Below, piece after piece: positions 1-7,787 of a stretch of 45,500 nt of DNA (within the stretch, counting starts at the first letter, position 1; each line of letters begins with the position of its first letter). The position numbers were made by a program, and so were the translations under genes. The stretch comes from Gammaproteobacteria bacterium (GTDB lineage: Bacteria; Pseudomonadota; Gammaproteobacteria; Pseudomonadales; Azotimanducaceae). Below the pieces are notes generated by a model. It worked only from the letters and a program-made list of their open reading frames with translations. It searched no databases and was not told where the DNA came from. The stretch lies in assembly GCA_030428905.1 (NCBI GenBank), contig JAUIED010000018.1, forward strand, positions 1 through 45,500, read 5' to 3'.

Positions 1-12
1 GCCCTTCGGGTG

Positions 13-100
13 GCCCAAAATCGCCAATAGCTGTGTTGCATCCCTTGGAAAGGTCCCGACCTGTCCGGCGGAATGCGCCTTGCTCTTGACGATTTTGGGC
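13..100. repeat. 88-bp element bounded by 15-bp inverted repeats
   Basis: GCCCAAAATCGCCAA at 13-27 and TTGACGATTTTGGGC at 86-100 are inverted copies with one mismatch in 15, enclosing 58 bp. No open reading frame of useful size lies inside. The structure could be a short non-autonomous transposable element, the end of an insertion sequence running off the window edge, or a long hairpin. It sits directly upstream of the PIG-L gene. The repeat is directly visible; its identity is inference. Confidence 0.5.
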
Positions 101-145
101 TCATCATAGATCAACGAATTAATGTGACGGATCACTAGGTTGAGC

Positions 146-949
146 ATGCGTATCATTGCCTTCGGCGCGCATCCCGACGACTGCGAACTGTGCGCCGGCG
201 GCACTGTGGCCAAGTGGGCGCAGGCCGGGCACGCGGTGAAGTTCGTCTCCATGACCAACGGCAACGTCGGCCACTTCTCCAAGCATGGCGAGGAGCTGGC
301 CGCCATCCGCAGAGCCGAGGTGGAAGCGTGTGCCCGTATTCTCGGCATCGAAACCCAGGTGCTCGACACCAACGATGGCGAACTGGAGCCGACGCTGACG
401 CAGCGTCAGAGGGTGATTCGTCTCATTCGCGAGTGGCAGGCCGACATGGTGCTGTGCCATCGACCCAACGACTACCACCCGGACCACCGCTACACCGGCC
501 AGCTCGTGCAGGACTCGGCGGTGCTGCTGATGGCGAAGTTCTACCTGCCGGACACGCAAGCGCTGGACCGCAATCCGTTAATCCTTTACTACGCCGACGA
601 GTTTGCGAAGCCAACACCGTTCACCTGCTCGGTGATCGTCAATATCGACGACGTCATCGCCACCAAACGGCGGCTCATCGATGCACTGCCGTCGCAGTTC
701 GCAGACGCCGACTCGTGGATGGGCGCGAAGATGCAGGGCCTGCCCGCTGATCCCCAGGCACGCGCTGACCACATCCGCGAGTGGCTGCTCGGCCGTGAGC
801 GGCGCATCGCCAAGCGCTTTCGCTCCGAGCTCGCCCAACGCTACGGGCCCGAGGCGGCGGCCGGCGTCACTTTTGCCGAAGCCTTTGAGCTGAGCGAGTA
901 TGGCGCCCGTTTGCGGCCTGAGAAGCTCGACGCGCTGTTCCCCCGCTGA
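146..949 (+). CDS. PIG-L/LmbE-family deacetylase
   Basis: Predicted zinc-dependent N-deacetylase of the PIG-L/LmbE family (267 aa), which removes acetyl groups from sugar amides such as N-acetylglucosaminyl conjugates. The family hallmark AHPDDCE lies at residues 8-14 (zinc ligands His, Asp, Asp) and a second HPDH motif supplies the remaining histidine near residue 113. The Rossmann-like fold is indicated by the opening MRIIAFGAHPDD strand-loop. There is no signal peptide or membrane segment, so it should be cytosolic. The ATG at 146 is preferred; an in-frame TTG two codons earlier (140) is possible. It is transcribed alone and faces the AraC operon convergently. The true substrate cannot be told from sequence. 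Confidence 0.85.
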   Translation: MRIIAFGAHPDDCELCAGGTVAKWAQAGHAVKFVSMTNGNVGHFSKHGEELAAIRRAEVEACARILGIETQVLDTNDGELEPTLTQRQRVIRLIREWQADMVLCHRPNDYHPDHRYTGQLVQDSAVLLMAKFYLPDTQALDRNPLILYYADEFAKPTPFTCSVIVNIDDVIATKRRLIDALPSQFADADSWMGAKMQGLPADPQARADHIREWLLGRERRIAKRFRSELAQRYGPEAAAGVTFAEAFELSEYGARLRPEKLDALFPR

Positions 950-1063
950 ACCTCAAACTGCGATCAAACATCCACATTGCCGCTGTGGAGTGACCAAAGC
1001 GTGTTTCAGACAGCTGCGGTTACACACGATCACCCACGGCCCGTTCGCGGAACAGGGCACGCA

Positions 1064-2074
1064 TCAGCCATGGATTGCCCGATACTCAGTGGGCGTGCAG
1101 CCATGCATCTCCCGGAACGCTGCGTTGAACGAGGAGATGGAACGAAACCCCACATCCAGCGCGATGGTGAGAACCGGCAGGTGTGCATCTGAGCGCAGCC
1201 GCGCCGCTGCCTCCTCGATGCGGTAGCCGTTGACGTAGCGATTGAAGTTGCGGTGGCCAAGACGGCCGTTGATCGTCTTGCGCAGCCGGTACTCGGGCAC
1301 CCGCAGCCGCTCGGCAACCTGGCCGATGCGCAGATCGTGATCGGCATAGAGACGCTCTTCGCGCAGCAGCCGTTCCAGCTCCGCCACCAGCGGATCGTCT
1401 GCAGCCTGCGCTGCGGGTAACGGCGCGGCAATCTGCGTGAGCATCAGCAGGCCTGGCTCGAGCGTGAGGAAGGCCACGTTCACCGCGACCACGAAGACAA
1501 AAATCAGCGCCATTCCCAGCGCCTCGAGCGCCGCGGGTACCTGCCACTGCGCTACCAGCTCTGCCAGCACCACCGTTACCACGAGCACACCGACCCCGCC
1601 CAGAAAAAGGCGCCGCAGGCGCCGGCGCTCGTCCACCAGATCGACGCCGTGACCGCGCCACACCAACCAGAGTCCGGCAGCTGCGACACCCAGTTTGAGC
1701 ACCTGCACAGTGGTGAGGGCTAGCCGGTTGTCCGGTGCAGCCACAAGCCACACCGCTCCGACGATGGTGAGCACCAGCACAGCCCAGACGCCGGGCGCAG
1801 GTGCCGCATCTTCAAAAAACTCCCATGCAAGGACGAACAGCAACGCCGGAACGGTGTTGGACGCGAAGCCTGCTGCGACGATCACCGGCTGTGCGACCCG
1901 ACCCGCCGCCAGCGGCAGAAACAGGTACGACAGCACACCCACAGCAAGCAGTGCTACGAGCGCTTTCGTTCGGGCAGGCAGCCCGGCGCGCAGCACCACG
2001 ATTGCAAACAGCACTACCTGGGAAGCCGCGAGCAGCCGCATCACCGCGCCGATGTCGCCAAACGCAAGGTCCAT
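1064..2074 (-). CDS. Membrane-anchored AraC-family transcriptional regulator
   Basis: A 336-residue protein with about six or seven hydrophobic segments in the first 210 residues followed by a cytoplasmic C-terminal AraC/XylS helix-turn-helix domain (about residues 230-335). The C-terminal part shows the two-HTH layout, including IGQVAERLRV in the first HTH and VGFRSISSFNAAFREMHG in the second, the classic AraC signature region. The membrane part presumably senses a signal in the bilayer or periplasm. The ATG at 2074 overlaps the TGA of the DUF2147 gene (TGATG), so the GTG at 2101 is less likely. It is the last gene of a three-gene operon with a membrane hydroxylase and may control it. The ligand and targets are unknown. 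Confidence 0.8.
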   Translation of the reverse strand: MDLAFGDIGAVMRLLAASQVVLFAIVVLRAGLPARTKALVALLAVGVLSYLFLPLAAGRVAQPVIVAAGFASNTVPALLFVLAWEFFEDAAPAPGVWAVLVLTIVGAVWLVAAPDNRLALTTVQVLKLGVAAAGLWLVWRGHGVDLVDERRRLRRLFLGGVGVLVVTVVLAELVAQWQVPAALEALGMALIFVFVVAVNVAFLTLEPGLLMLTQIAAPLPAAQAADDPLVAELERLLREERLYADHDLRIGQVAERLRVPEYRLRKTINGRLGHRNFNRYVNGYRIEEAAARLRSDAHLPVLTIALDVGFRSISSFNAAFREMHGCTPTEYRAIHG

Positions 2075-2556
2075 CACAACACCACCGTCGCCAACGGACA
2101 CACCGTGTCCAGACGGCGCCAGACCTGTGTTTTGCAGAACACGCGTAGCGTGCAGCCTTCAAGCTGCAGCACGCCTGTGGGTAACATGCGCAAGGTCCCT
2201 GTGTAGCTCCGGCCGTCGTCCGGATTGTACAGGCGGCCGCCGCGCCACACGCCGTCGTCGCCGCGCTGGAAACCGCTCACTATCTGCGCACCAACGAGCG
2301 GCACCCCCCGCCGTTTCCGTTCCGGGTTTCTGACGTCCGTGCGCGGCCTGCCCTCAACATCTTCTGCCTCCCACAGCCAGACGATGCGACCGCACAGCGC
2401 CTGGCCGTCTGCTCCACAGGCTTCGAGCGCCACTTTGGAGCCGAGCCCCGGCGTTGCCCAGAGGCCGTAGACGGTGTCGTCTGAGGCTGCGGAGGCGGCG
2501 ACAAAAATGGCGAAGAAAAGGAGCGCCGTACGCGAACAAGACGCCGCGCGGAGCAT
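2074..2556 (-). CDS. DUF2147-family secreted protein
   Basis: A 160-residue exported protein with an N-terminal signal peptide (hydrophobic core LLFFAIFVAASA, cleavage around residues 22-25). The mature part fits the DUF2147 family: a G-x-W opening (VYGLWATPG), a CG...LCGRIVWL segment, a D-x-R-NPE segment, GGRLYNPDDG and a terminal WRRL. Members are small periplasmic beta-rich proteins of unknown role, often near lipid-modifying enzymes. The ATG at 2556 overlaps the TGA of the upstream hydroxylase gene (TGATG) and gives a proper signal peptide, so the longer frame beginning at 2643 is rejected. The stop overlaps the AraC start by one base. No catalytic residues can be assigned. Confidence 0.75.
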   Translation of the reverse strand: MLRAASCSRTALLFFAIFVAASAASDDTVYGLWATPGLGSKVALEACGADGQALCGRIVWLWEAEDVEGRPRTDVRNPERKRRGVPLVGAQIVSGFQRGDDGVWRGGRLYNPDDGRSYTGTLRMLPTGVLQLEGCTLRVFCKTQVWRRLDTVCPLATVVL

Positions 2557-3320
2557 CAGGCCGTCCCCTCGCGCAGAATCTCGGAGTTGCGCCGGAAACG
2601 GGCGACGTAGTCCGCGCGCTCCGTGCCCATCCAGCGGTCCCACCAGGTGAAGTAGAAGCCGTAGTTACCGCGGCCGTGTTCGTGGTGCAGGTCGTGATGG
2701 GTGACCGTGGTGCTGAAGCGGAACGGGCCAACCGCGGTACCGGCGGCAAAGCACTCCACACCGGCGTGGGCCAGCGCGTTGCGCGCGATCATGACCACCA
2801 CAAAGGCGGTAGTGATCCCAGGATGCAAGGGCAGCACCAGGTGGATGAGCGGCAGAAACAACGCGTGCAGCAACGCCTCACCCGGCGCGAATGCATAGGC
2901 GGTCGCAGGCGTCGGCCGCACGGTTCGATGGTGCAAACGGTGCGTATGCCGGTACAACCAGCGGGTGTGCATGAGGCGGTGGGTCCAGTAGAAGTACGCG
3001 TCGTGGGCGATGAGCACCAGCACGAAGCTCAGCGGCTCGTACCACAACCCCAGCGCCCCCCACGCTGCGTAACCTTGCAGGTATGGGGTCAACGGGCCGA
3101 CATGCACGAACCAACCGGCCAGGGAGAATATGGCTACCGTTGAGACGGTCCAGATGCTCTCCCGGGCGAACTGGCGGGCGGACAGGCGGCAGGGTTGCAG
3201 CGGTTTTCGGCCCGCCAGCCATCGAAACAGCAGTTGCGTGGCAAGTGCCACCAGACCGACGATGACGACGAATCGGATCAGGTCATGCAGGAATATCTGC
3301 GGCCAGGACGTTGTGAACAT
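2556..3320 (-). CDS. Sterol desaturase/fatty acid hydroxylase-family membrane protein
   Basis: A 254-residue integral membrane di-iron enzyme of the fatty acid hydroxylase superfamily. It inserts oxygen or desaturates a lipid substrate in the inner membrane. The histidine clusters that bind the iron pair are all present: HDAYFYWTHRLMH (106-118), HRLHH (127-131) and THHDLHHEHGRGNYG (about 207-221), followed by the family's WWDRWMGT stretch. About four membrane helices surround these boxes. It opens a three-gene operon with the DUF2147 protein and membrane AraC regulator, suggesting lipid modification with envelope sensing. Bacterial relatives act on sterols, carotenoids or alkylglycerols; sequence alone does not decide the substrate. 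Confidence 0.85.
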   Translation of the reverse strand: MFTTSWPQIFLHDLIRFVVIVGLVALATQLLFRWLAGRKPLQPCRLSARQFARESIWTVSTVAIFSLAGWFVHVGPLTPYLQGYAAWGALGLWYEPLSFVLVLIAHDAYFYWTHRLMHTRWLYRHTHRLHHRTVRPTPATAYAFAPGEALLHALFLPLIHLVLPLHPGITTAFVVVMIARNALAHAGVECFAAGTAVGPFRFSTTVTHHDLHHEHGRGNYGFYFTWWDRWMGTERADYVARFRRNSEILREGTA

Positions 3321-3441
3321 GCGCTATCTCCTCGAACGTGTTGCGTCGAGGGAAGGCTCGCGCTGATCGGGCTGGCGCTCTACCGGATTGCTGAGGAAAC
3401 CTGAGGAATTTCGAATTCCGGTGGTGGTCGCGGATTTTCCG

Positions 3442-3771
3442 CTACTGCAAGTGCACCAGCACCGCGGCGTTGGCGATGATGATGCCGTCGCTGCCCGTTT
3501 CGGCGGGTACATCCAGGCCGCCAAGGGACACTTCGACCTCCACCGTGCCGTAGGGCAACTCGGCGGCCACCGCCTCAGTATCCACGGCGTCAGGCTGCTG
3601 CACGCCGATCTTGAGGAGGATGTGCATATCATCCGGCGTCTTGCCGAGCGCCCGGAAGAAGTTGAGGCTCGAATGCCGGATGGCGTCGGACACCGCCCGG
3701 CGGGCAGCCTTGGTATAGTCGCCGCCGTGTACGTCTACACCCATGCCCATCTCGGTGACGTAGCGTTTCAC
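3442..3771 (-). CDS. Lin0512-family conserved protein
   Basis: A 109-residue soluble protein that I recognise as the Lin0512 family from the opening block MGMGVDVHGGDYTKAARRAV and the following DAIRHSSL. The family has no established function that I can state. The GTG start at 3771 overlaps the stop of the biotin-carrier gene by four bases (GTGA), so translation is probably coupled. Position directly after a biotin carboxylase and a carrier protein suggests a role in the same carboxylation pathway, which is inference only. No signal peptide, membrane segment or metal motif is evident beyond the conserved Asp/His pair in GVDVHGGD. Confidence 0.7.
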   Translation of the reverse strand: MKRYVTEMGMGVDVHGGDYTKAARRAVSDAIRHSSLNFFRALGKTPDDMHILLKIGVQQPDAVDTEAVAAELPYGTVEVEVSLGGLDVPAETGSDGIIIANAAVLVHLQ

Positions 3772-3989
3772 CCTTCCACCACCGCCAGCACCTGCTCTTC
3801 TTCGACCTGATCGTTCGGCTGCACACGCAGTTCGGTGACCACGCCCGCCACGGGGCTTTCCACCGGAATCTCCATCTTCATGGACTCGAGGATGATAAGC
3901 ACCTCGCCTTCCTGCACCTCGGCGCCCACTTCGGCGATGACCTTCCAGACGTTGCCGTCTACCTCGCTTTCGATCTCATAGGTCGCCAA
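3768..3989 (-). CDS. Small biotin carboxyl carrier protein (biotinyl domain)
   Basis: A 73-residue stand-alone biotinyl domain. The biotin-accepting lysine sits in ESMKMEIPVESPVAG near the middle, and the flanking beta-strand repeats of the lipoyl/biotinyl fold are clear. It should carry CO2 on biotin between the adjacent biotin carboxylase and a carboxyltransferase. The start is the TTG at 3989: it has a good Shine-Dalgarno (AGGAG in the sequence GGTAGGAGAAGCGCG), gives the expected domain boundary, and lies 10 bases after the carboxylase stop. Longer upstream frames would run through the carboxylase gene and are rejected. Unlike AccB it lacks a long Pro/Ala-rich N-terminus. Confidence 0.88.
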   Translation of the reverse strand: MATYEIESEVDGNVWKVIAEVGAEVQEGEVLIILESMKMEIPVESPVAGVVTELRVQPNDQVEEEQVLAVVEG

Positions 3990-3999
3990 CGCGCTTCTC

Positions 4000-5325
4000 C
4001 TACCAGCGGAACTCGTTGAAAAAACGAGTATGCACGGCTCCACTGGCAAATGCCTCGCTTTCCAGTGCTGCCCGCAGCAACGGTATGTTGGTGGCAACGC
4101 CGCGCACGTCGAACGCCTTGAGCGCCACCAGCGCACGGCCGATGGCAAGATCGCGGCTCGGCGCATGGGCAATCACTTTGGCCAGCAGCGGATCGTAGAA
4201 CGGCGTAACGAACTGGCCCTCGCCATAGCCCGTCTCCAGGCGCACGCCGTGCAGGTTCGGTGGCCGGTAGATGCTGAGCCGTCCAGTTGACGGCGCTCCA
4301 GTGCGCGGATCCTCCGCGTAGACGCGCACCTCGATGGCATGCCCATCCAGCGGCGGCCGCTGCGGCAGGGCGCCACCCGCTGCGAGGCGGATCTGTTCGA
4401 CAACCAGATCGATGCCGGTCACCGCCTCGGTGACCGCATGCTCCACCTGGATGCGCGGGTTCACCTCCAGAAAGCCGAAGGCGTGCTCGGAATCCGCGAG
4501 CGTCTCCACCGTGCCGATGCCGTCGTAGCCCAGCGCCTGCAGGGCGTGCACCGCCGAGTCTGCGACCGCGTCCACAGCAGCCCGCGCAAGTCCCGGCGCC
4601 GGTGCTTCCTCGATGACTTTCTGGTGCCGACGCTGCAGCGAGCAGTCGCGCTCATAAAGATGCATAGCTCGTCCGTGGCGGTCGGCGAGCATCTGAAACT
4701 CCACATGTCGGGCCCGCTCCACCCACTTTTCCAGGTACAGCGCGCGCTCGCCGAAGGCGCCCTCGGCGATAGCACCGGCGCGTGCTACCGCTGCGGCCAA
4801 AGCCGTTTCTTCATCTACCCGCACCATGCCGATGCCGCCGCCGCCGCGGCTGGGTTTCAGGAGAACGGGATAGCCGATGTCGGCCGCCGCATCGCGGGCT
4901 TCGGCCACATCCGCCACCAGACGGCTGCCGGCGTGCATGGGAAAGCCCTGCTCTGCGAAAAGACGCCGCGCCGCCACCTTGTCGCCGAGGTTGCGCAGAT
5001 GCACTGGCGAAGGGCCGATGAAAGCGAGCCCGACGCTGGTCGCCGCCTCGGCAAAGTCGGGATTTTCTGCGAGGAACCCGTAACCAGGGTGCACGGCGTC
5101 GCAACCGCAACGGGCGGCGATGTCGAGCAGCGCTGCCTGATTGAGATAGCTCTGTGCCGCGGTGACGCCTGGGAGCGGCTCCGCGCAGGTGGCCTCGGCG
5201 AGGTACGGCGCCGCCTGGTCGGCGTTGGAGTACACCGCCACCGATTCGATACCGAGGGTGCTGCAGGCACGGATCACCCGGCGCGCGATGGCGCCGCGAT
5301 TGGCAATCAGAACACGCTGAAACAC
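4000..5325 (-). CDS. Biotin carboxylase subunit (AccC-like)
   Basis: ATP-grasp biotin carboxylase of 441 residues that uses ATP and bicarbonate to carboxylate biotin on its carrier partner. Family signatures are in order: N-terminal IANRGAIARRVIRAC, HPGYGFLAENPDF, glycine-rich LKPSRGGGGIGM in the ATP lid, ERDCSLQRRHQKVIEEAPA, and the catalytic EVNPRIQVEHAVTEAVTG. The C-terminal AEDPRTGAPSTG and GVR segments are also present. The glycine loop carries Ile where E. coli AccC has Arg (GGGGRGM), a minor deviation. The GTG at 5325 gives the usual N-terminus and lies 8 bases beyond the preceding stop. The carrier follows immediately, but no carboxyltransferase gene is in the window, so the acceptor substrate is unknown. 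Confidence 0.9.
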   Translation of the reverse strand: MFQRVLIANRGAIARRVIRACSTLGIESVAVYSNADQAAPYLAEATCAEPLPGVTAAQSYLNQAALLDIAARCGCDAVHPGYGFLAENPDFAEAATSVGLAFIGPSPVHLRNLGDKVAARRLFAEQGFPMHAGSRLVADVAEARDAAADIGYPVLLKPSRGGGGIGMVRVDEETALAAAVARAGAIAEGAFGERALYLEKWVERARHVEFQMLADRHGRAMHLYERDCSLQRRHQKVIEEAPAPGLARAAVDAVADSAVHALQALGYDGIGTVETLADSEHAFGFLEVNPRIQVEHAVTEAVTGIDLVVEQIRLAAGGALPQRPPLDGHAIEVRVYAEDPRTGAPSTGRLSIYRPPNLHGVRLETGYGEGQFVTPFYDPLLAKVIAHAPSRDLAIGRALVALKAFDVRGVATNIPLLRAALESEAFASGAVHTRFFNEFRW

Positions 5326-5333
5326 GCCCGTGG

Positions 5334-6053
5334 TCAGCTCATGGCAGCCTGCATCTGCGATTGAAACTGGTTGAGATCGAAGTAGTCGCGCCAGGCGGTG
5401 ATGCGGTCGTCCCGCACTTCGAATGTGCCCATCACCGGCAACGCAATCCACGTACCGTTGACCTTGAACTTATCGACCCGCTCGTTGAGCACCGTGCCGC
5501 CGTTCGCCACGGTGTTGAGCACATCCCACTCCACCTCGGTAGCAGCCCCCATGAAACCCTCCAGCACCGCGCGAATCGCCGCAGTACCCTGCACCGGCTC
5601 CATGGGGATGTTGTGGTACACCGCATCCTGCGCAAAACAAGCGACGATGCCGTCCAGGTCCATGCGGTTGAAGGCGTCGATCATCGCCGTGACTCGGTCC
5701 TGTGCGCTCATAGTCTGTCTCCCGATTGTTCGCAGGTGCACATGATACTCGTTCCAGGCGGCAACGAAGCCGCCGAGACCACGCCCCTCCTGCGTGGTGC
5801 GGCCTTCAGCAGCAGCGCGATGCACCGCTTCCAGCATGTGCGCTGCCTGTGCAGCCGTGAGCCGCATCTCGAACACGTCGGTGTCGGCACCACCCTTGTG
5901 CCCGGCAGGCTTATCGAGCGCCCGGCTATGCAGCGCTCGACGAACGGCGTTTTGCAACTCAGCGTCGCCGACGATCGCGGCGGAACGCTCGATCATCCAC
6001 CGGGTGAAGTACTGCGGACTGTCGCACAGGGCCCGATAGCAGTCCCAGTTCAC
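5334..6053 (-). CDS. Two-part protein: unknown N-domain + limonene-epoxide-hydrolase-like domain
   Basis: A 239-residue protein. Residues 115-239 form a SnoaL/NTF2-like domain of limonene-1,2-epoxide hydrolase type: the pocket residues of that enzyme are present as AVYHNIP (Tyr, Asn), ERVD (Arg, Asp) and AWRDYFD (Asp), so epoxide hydrolysis is plausible. Residues 1-114 are a mostly helical segment I do not recognise. The GTG at 6053 overlaps the purC stop (TAGTG). An internal ATG at 5711 begins exactly at the LEH domain and has its own Shine-Dalgarno (GGGAG, 7-base spacing), so a shorter 124-residue product may also be made. The gene lies between purC and the biotin carboxylase. Confidence 0.7.
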   Translation of the reverse strand: MNWDCYRALCDSPQYFTRWMIERSAAIVGDAELQNAVRRALHSRALDKPAGHKGGADTDVFEMRLTAAQAAHMLEAVHRAAAEGRTTQEGRGLGGFVAAWNEYHVHLRTIGRQTMSAQDRVTAMIDAFNRMDLDGIVACFAQDAVYHNIPMEPVQGTAAIRAVLEGFMGAATEVEWDVLNTVANGGTVLNERVDKFKVNGTWIALPVMGTFEVRDDRITAWRDYFDLNQFQSQMQAAMS

Positions 6054-6976
6054 TACAGCGCGAGTTTCTGTCCGGTGAGCCTTTCGTAGGCCTCCAGATA
6101 ACGCGCCACGCTCTTCTCCACTACCTCATCGGGCAGGGTGGGTCCGGGCGGGGTCTTGTCCCACTCGCCGGCAGCCACCACCGTTTCCAGGTAGTTGCGC
6201 ACGATCTGCTTGTCGAAGCTCGGCTGTTCTTTGCCGGGCTCCCAGAGGTCTGCCGGCCAGAAGCGCGAGCTGTCGGGCGTGAAGATCTCGTCGATGAGAA
6301 TCGGCTCATCCGCACCCGGCAGCATGCCGAACTCGAACTTGGTATCCGCCAGGATGATGCCGCGCTCAAGCGCGTAGTCACGTGCTCGACCATAGAGATC
6401 GAGGGTGGCATCCCGCAGCCACGCCATGGTTTTCTCGCCGACGATCTTCACACCCTCCTCGAAGGAGATGTTCTCGTCATGCCCGGTCTCGGCTTTGGTG
6501 GACGGCGTAAAGAGCGGCGCTGCCAAGCGGTCGCTGTTGCGCAGGCCCTCCGGCAGCGGAATGCCGCACACCTCACCGGTGCGCTGGTAGTCCTTCCAGC
6601 CGGAGCCGGTGATGTAGCCGCGGGCGATACACTCGATGGGCACCACCTCGGTCTTGCGGCACAGCATGATGCGGCGATCCACCTGTGCGCGCTGCGCATC
6701 CGTGAGCCCGGGAATGTCCGCCGCGTCGGTGGAGATCAGGTGGTGCGCCACGGAGCCCGCGAAATGCTCGAACCAGAACTTGGAGATCTGCGTGAGCACG
6801 ATGCCTTTGCCCGGCAGGCCGTTGGCCATCACCACATCAAATGCACTCACGCGGTCTGAGGCGACGATGAGCAGTGCCTCCTCGCCGCTGCCCAGGGTCA
6901 CATCGTAGAGATCGCGTACCTTGCCGCTGCGTTTATTGGCAAGCGGCAGGTCGGTGCTGAGAACTGCTTGGGTCAT
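6053..6976 (-). CDS. purC: Phosphoribosylaminoimidazole-succinocarboxamide synthase (SAICAR synthetase)
   Basis: PurC joins aspartate to CAIR using ATP in de novo purine synthesis. The 307-residue protein has the SAICAR synthetase signatures KRSGKVRDLYDV near the N-terminus (nucleotide loop), ASDRVSAFDVVM, PIECIARGYITGSGWKDY, and LADTKFEFGM near residue 210. This longer form, of about 300 residues, is common in some proteobacteria and eukaryotes. The ATG at 6976 (MTQAVLS) is chosen because the longer frame would run into the upstream SDR gene. Its stop is shared with the GTG of the next gene (TAGTG). It is unusual to find it between an SDR and a biotin carboxylase rather than with other pur genes, so it may serve as a housekeeping anchor in an otherwise specialised transcript. 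Confidence 0.95.
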   Translation of the reverse strand: MTQAVLSTDLPLANKRSGKVRDLYDVTLGSGEEALLIVASDRVSAFDVVMANGLPGKGIVLTQISKFWFEHFAGSVAHHLISTDAADIPGLTDAQRAQVDRRIMLCRKTEVVPIECIARGYITGSGWKDYQRTGEVCGIPLPEGLRNSDRLAAPLFTPSTKAETGHDENISFEEGVKIVGEKTMAWLRDATLDLYGRARDYALERGIILADTKFEFGMLPGADEPILIDEIFTPDSSRFWPADLWEPGKEQPSFDKQIVRNYLETVVAAGEWDKTPPGPTLPDEVVEKSVARYLEAYERLTGQKLAL

Positions 6977-7013
6977 CGGTGTTGCCTCTGTCTTACCTCT
7001 GTCTTTTCGTTTG

Positions 7014-7778
7014 TCAGGCGGTGCTGCCGCCATCCGCCATCTGCACGCTGCCGGTTACCCAACTGCTGTCGTCGCTGGCCAGGAAGAGCATCACCCGGGC
7101 GATCTCTTCGGGCTCGCCGTAGCGCTGCATGGGAATGTTCGCCGCGATCATCTGCTTGGCCGCATCGGCGCCGCCCGGTGCCATGCCTTCCTCGAGGCTA
7201 CGCATCATGCGCGTTTCCACAGGCGATGGATTGACCGTGTTTACGCGGATGTTATCCGGCGCGCCTTCTTTGGCGGCCGTGCGCATCAGGCCGATCACTG
7301 CGTGCTTGCTGGTGACGTAAGCCGACAGGCCCGCGGTGCCGCCAACACCCGCCACCGAAGAGGTGATGACGATGGAGCCGCCGCCGCGCGCGCGCATAGC
7401 CGGCATCGTGTGTTTGAGGCCAAGAAAAACGCCTTTGACGTTGACGTTCATCACCTGATCGAAACGCGCCTCGTCGTACCCCTCGATGGATACCACATCG
7501 CCTTCGATGCCGGCGTTGGCCAGAAACACGTCCACGCCGCCGAACTTCTCAGTGGCCCTCGCCACCATCGCAGCGTTGTCGTCGGCGCGGGTAACGTCAG
7601 CGACAAAATAGTCCACGCGGTTGCTGCCGATGTCGGCGCACGCCTCTTTCAGCGTCGCTTCATCGAGATCCACCAGCAGCACGTCTGCCCCTTCCGCCAC
7701 GAAGAGCTTGCCCGCCGCCCGGCCGATGCCGCCGGCGCCGCCGGTGATGACCGCCACTTTTCCGTCCAGTCGCCCCAT
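7014..7778 (-). CDS. Short-chain dehydrogenase/reductase
   Basis: A 254-residue classical SDR oxidoreductase. The nucleotide loop TGGAGGIG is at 12-19, the NAG motif at 88-90, and the catalytic Ser (ITSS, about 140), Tyr154 and Lys158 (SAYVTSK) are intact. Asp37 at the end of strand 2 (LLVDLD) predicts NAD rather than NADP use. The C-terminal MADGGSTA matches the SDR tail. The substrate is a secondary alcohol or ketone that cannot be specified. It lies 9 bases downstream of the PLP enzyme gene and 37 bases before purC, consistent with one transcript. The ATG at 7778 gives the standard N-terminus. Confidence 0.9.
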   Translation of the reverse strand: MGRLDGKVAVITGGAGGIGRAAGKLFVAEGADVLLVDLDEATLKEACADIGSNRVDYFVADVTRADDNAAMVARATEKFGGVDVFLANAGIEGDVVSIEGYDEARFDQVMNVNVKGVFLGLKHTMPAMRARGGGSIVITSSVAGVGGTAGLSAYVTSKHAVIGLMRTAAKEGAPDNIRVNTVNPSPVETRMMRSLEEGMAPGGADAAKQMIAANIPMQRYGEPEEIARVMLFLASDDSSWVTGSVQMADGGSTA

Positions 7779-7787
7779 ACGTCCTCC

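Noticed and set aside
971..988. CCACA/TGTGG hairpin between the PIG-L and AraC genes as a terminator
   Set aside because: The stem is only 5 bp and lacks a T-run on either strand.
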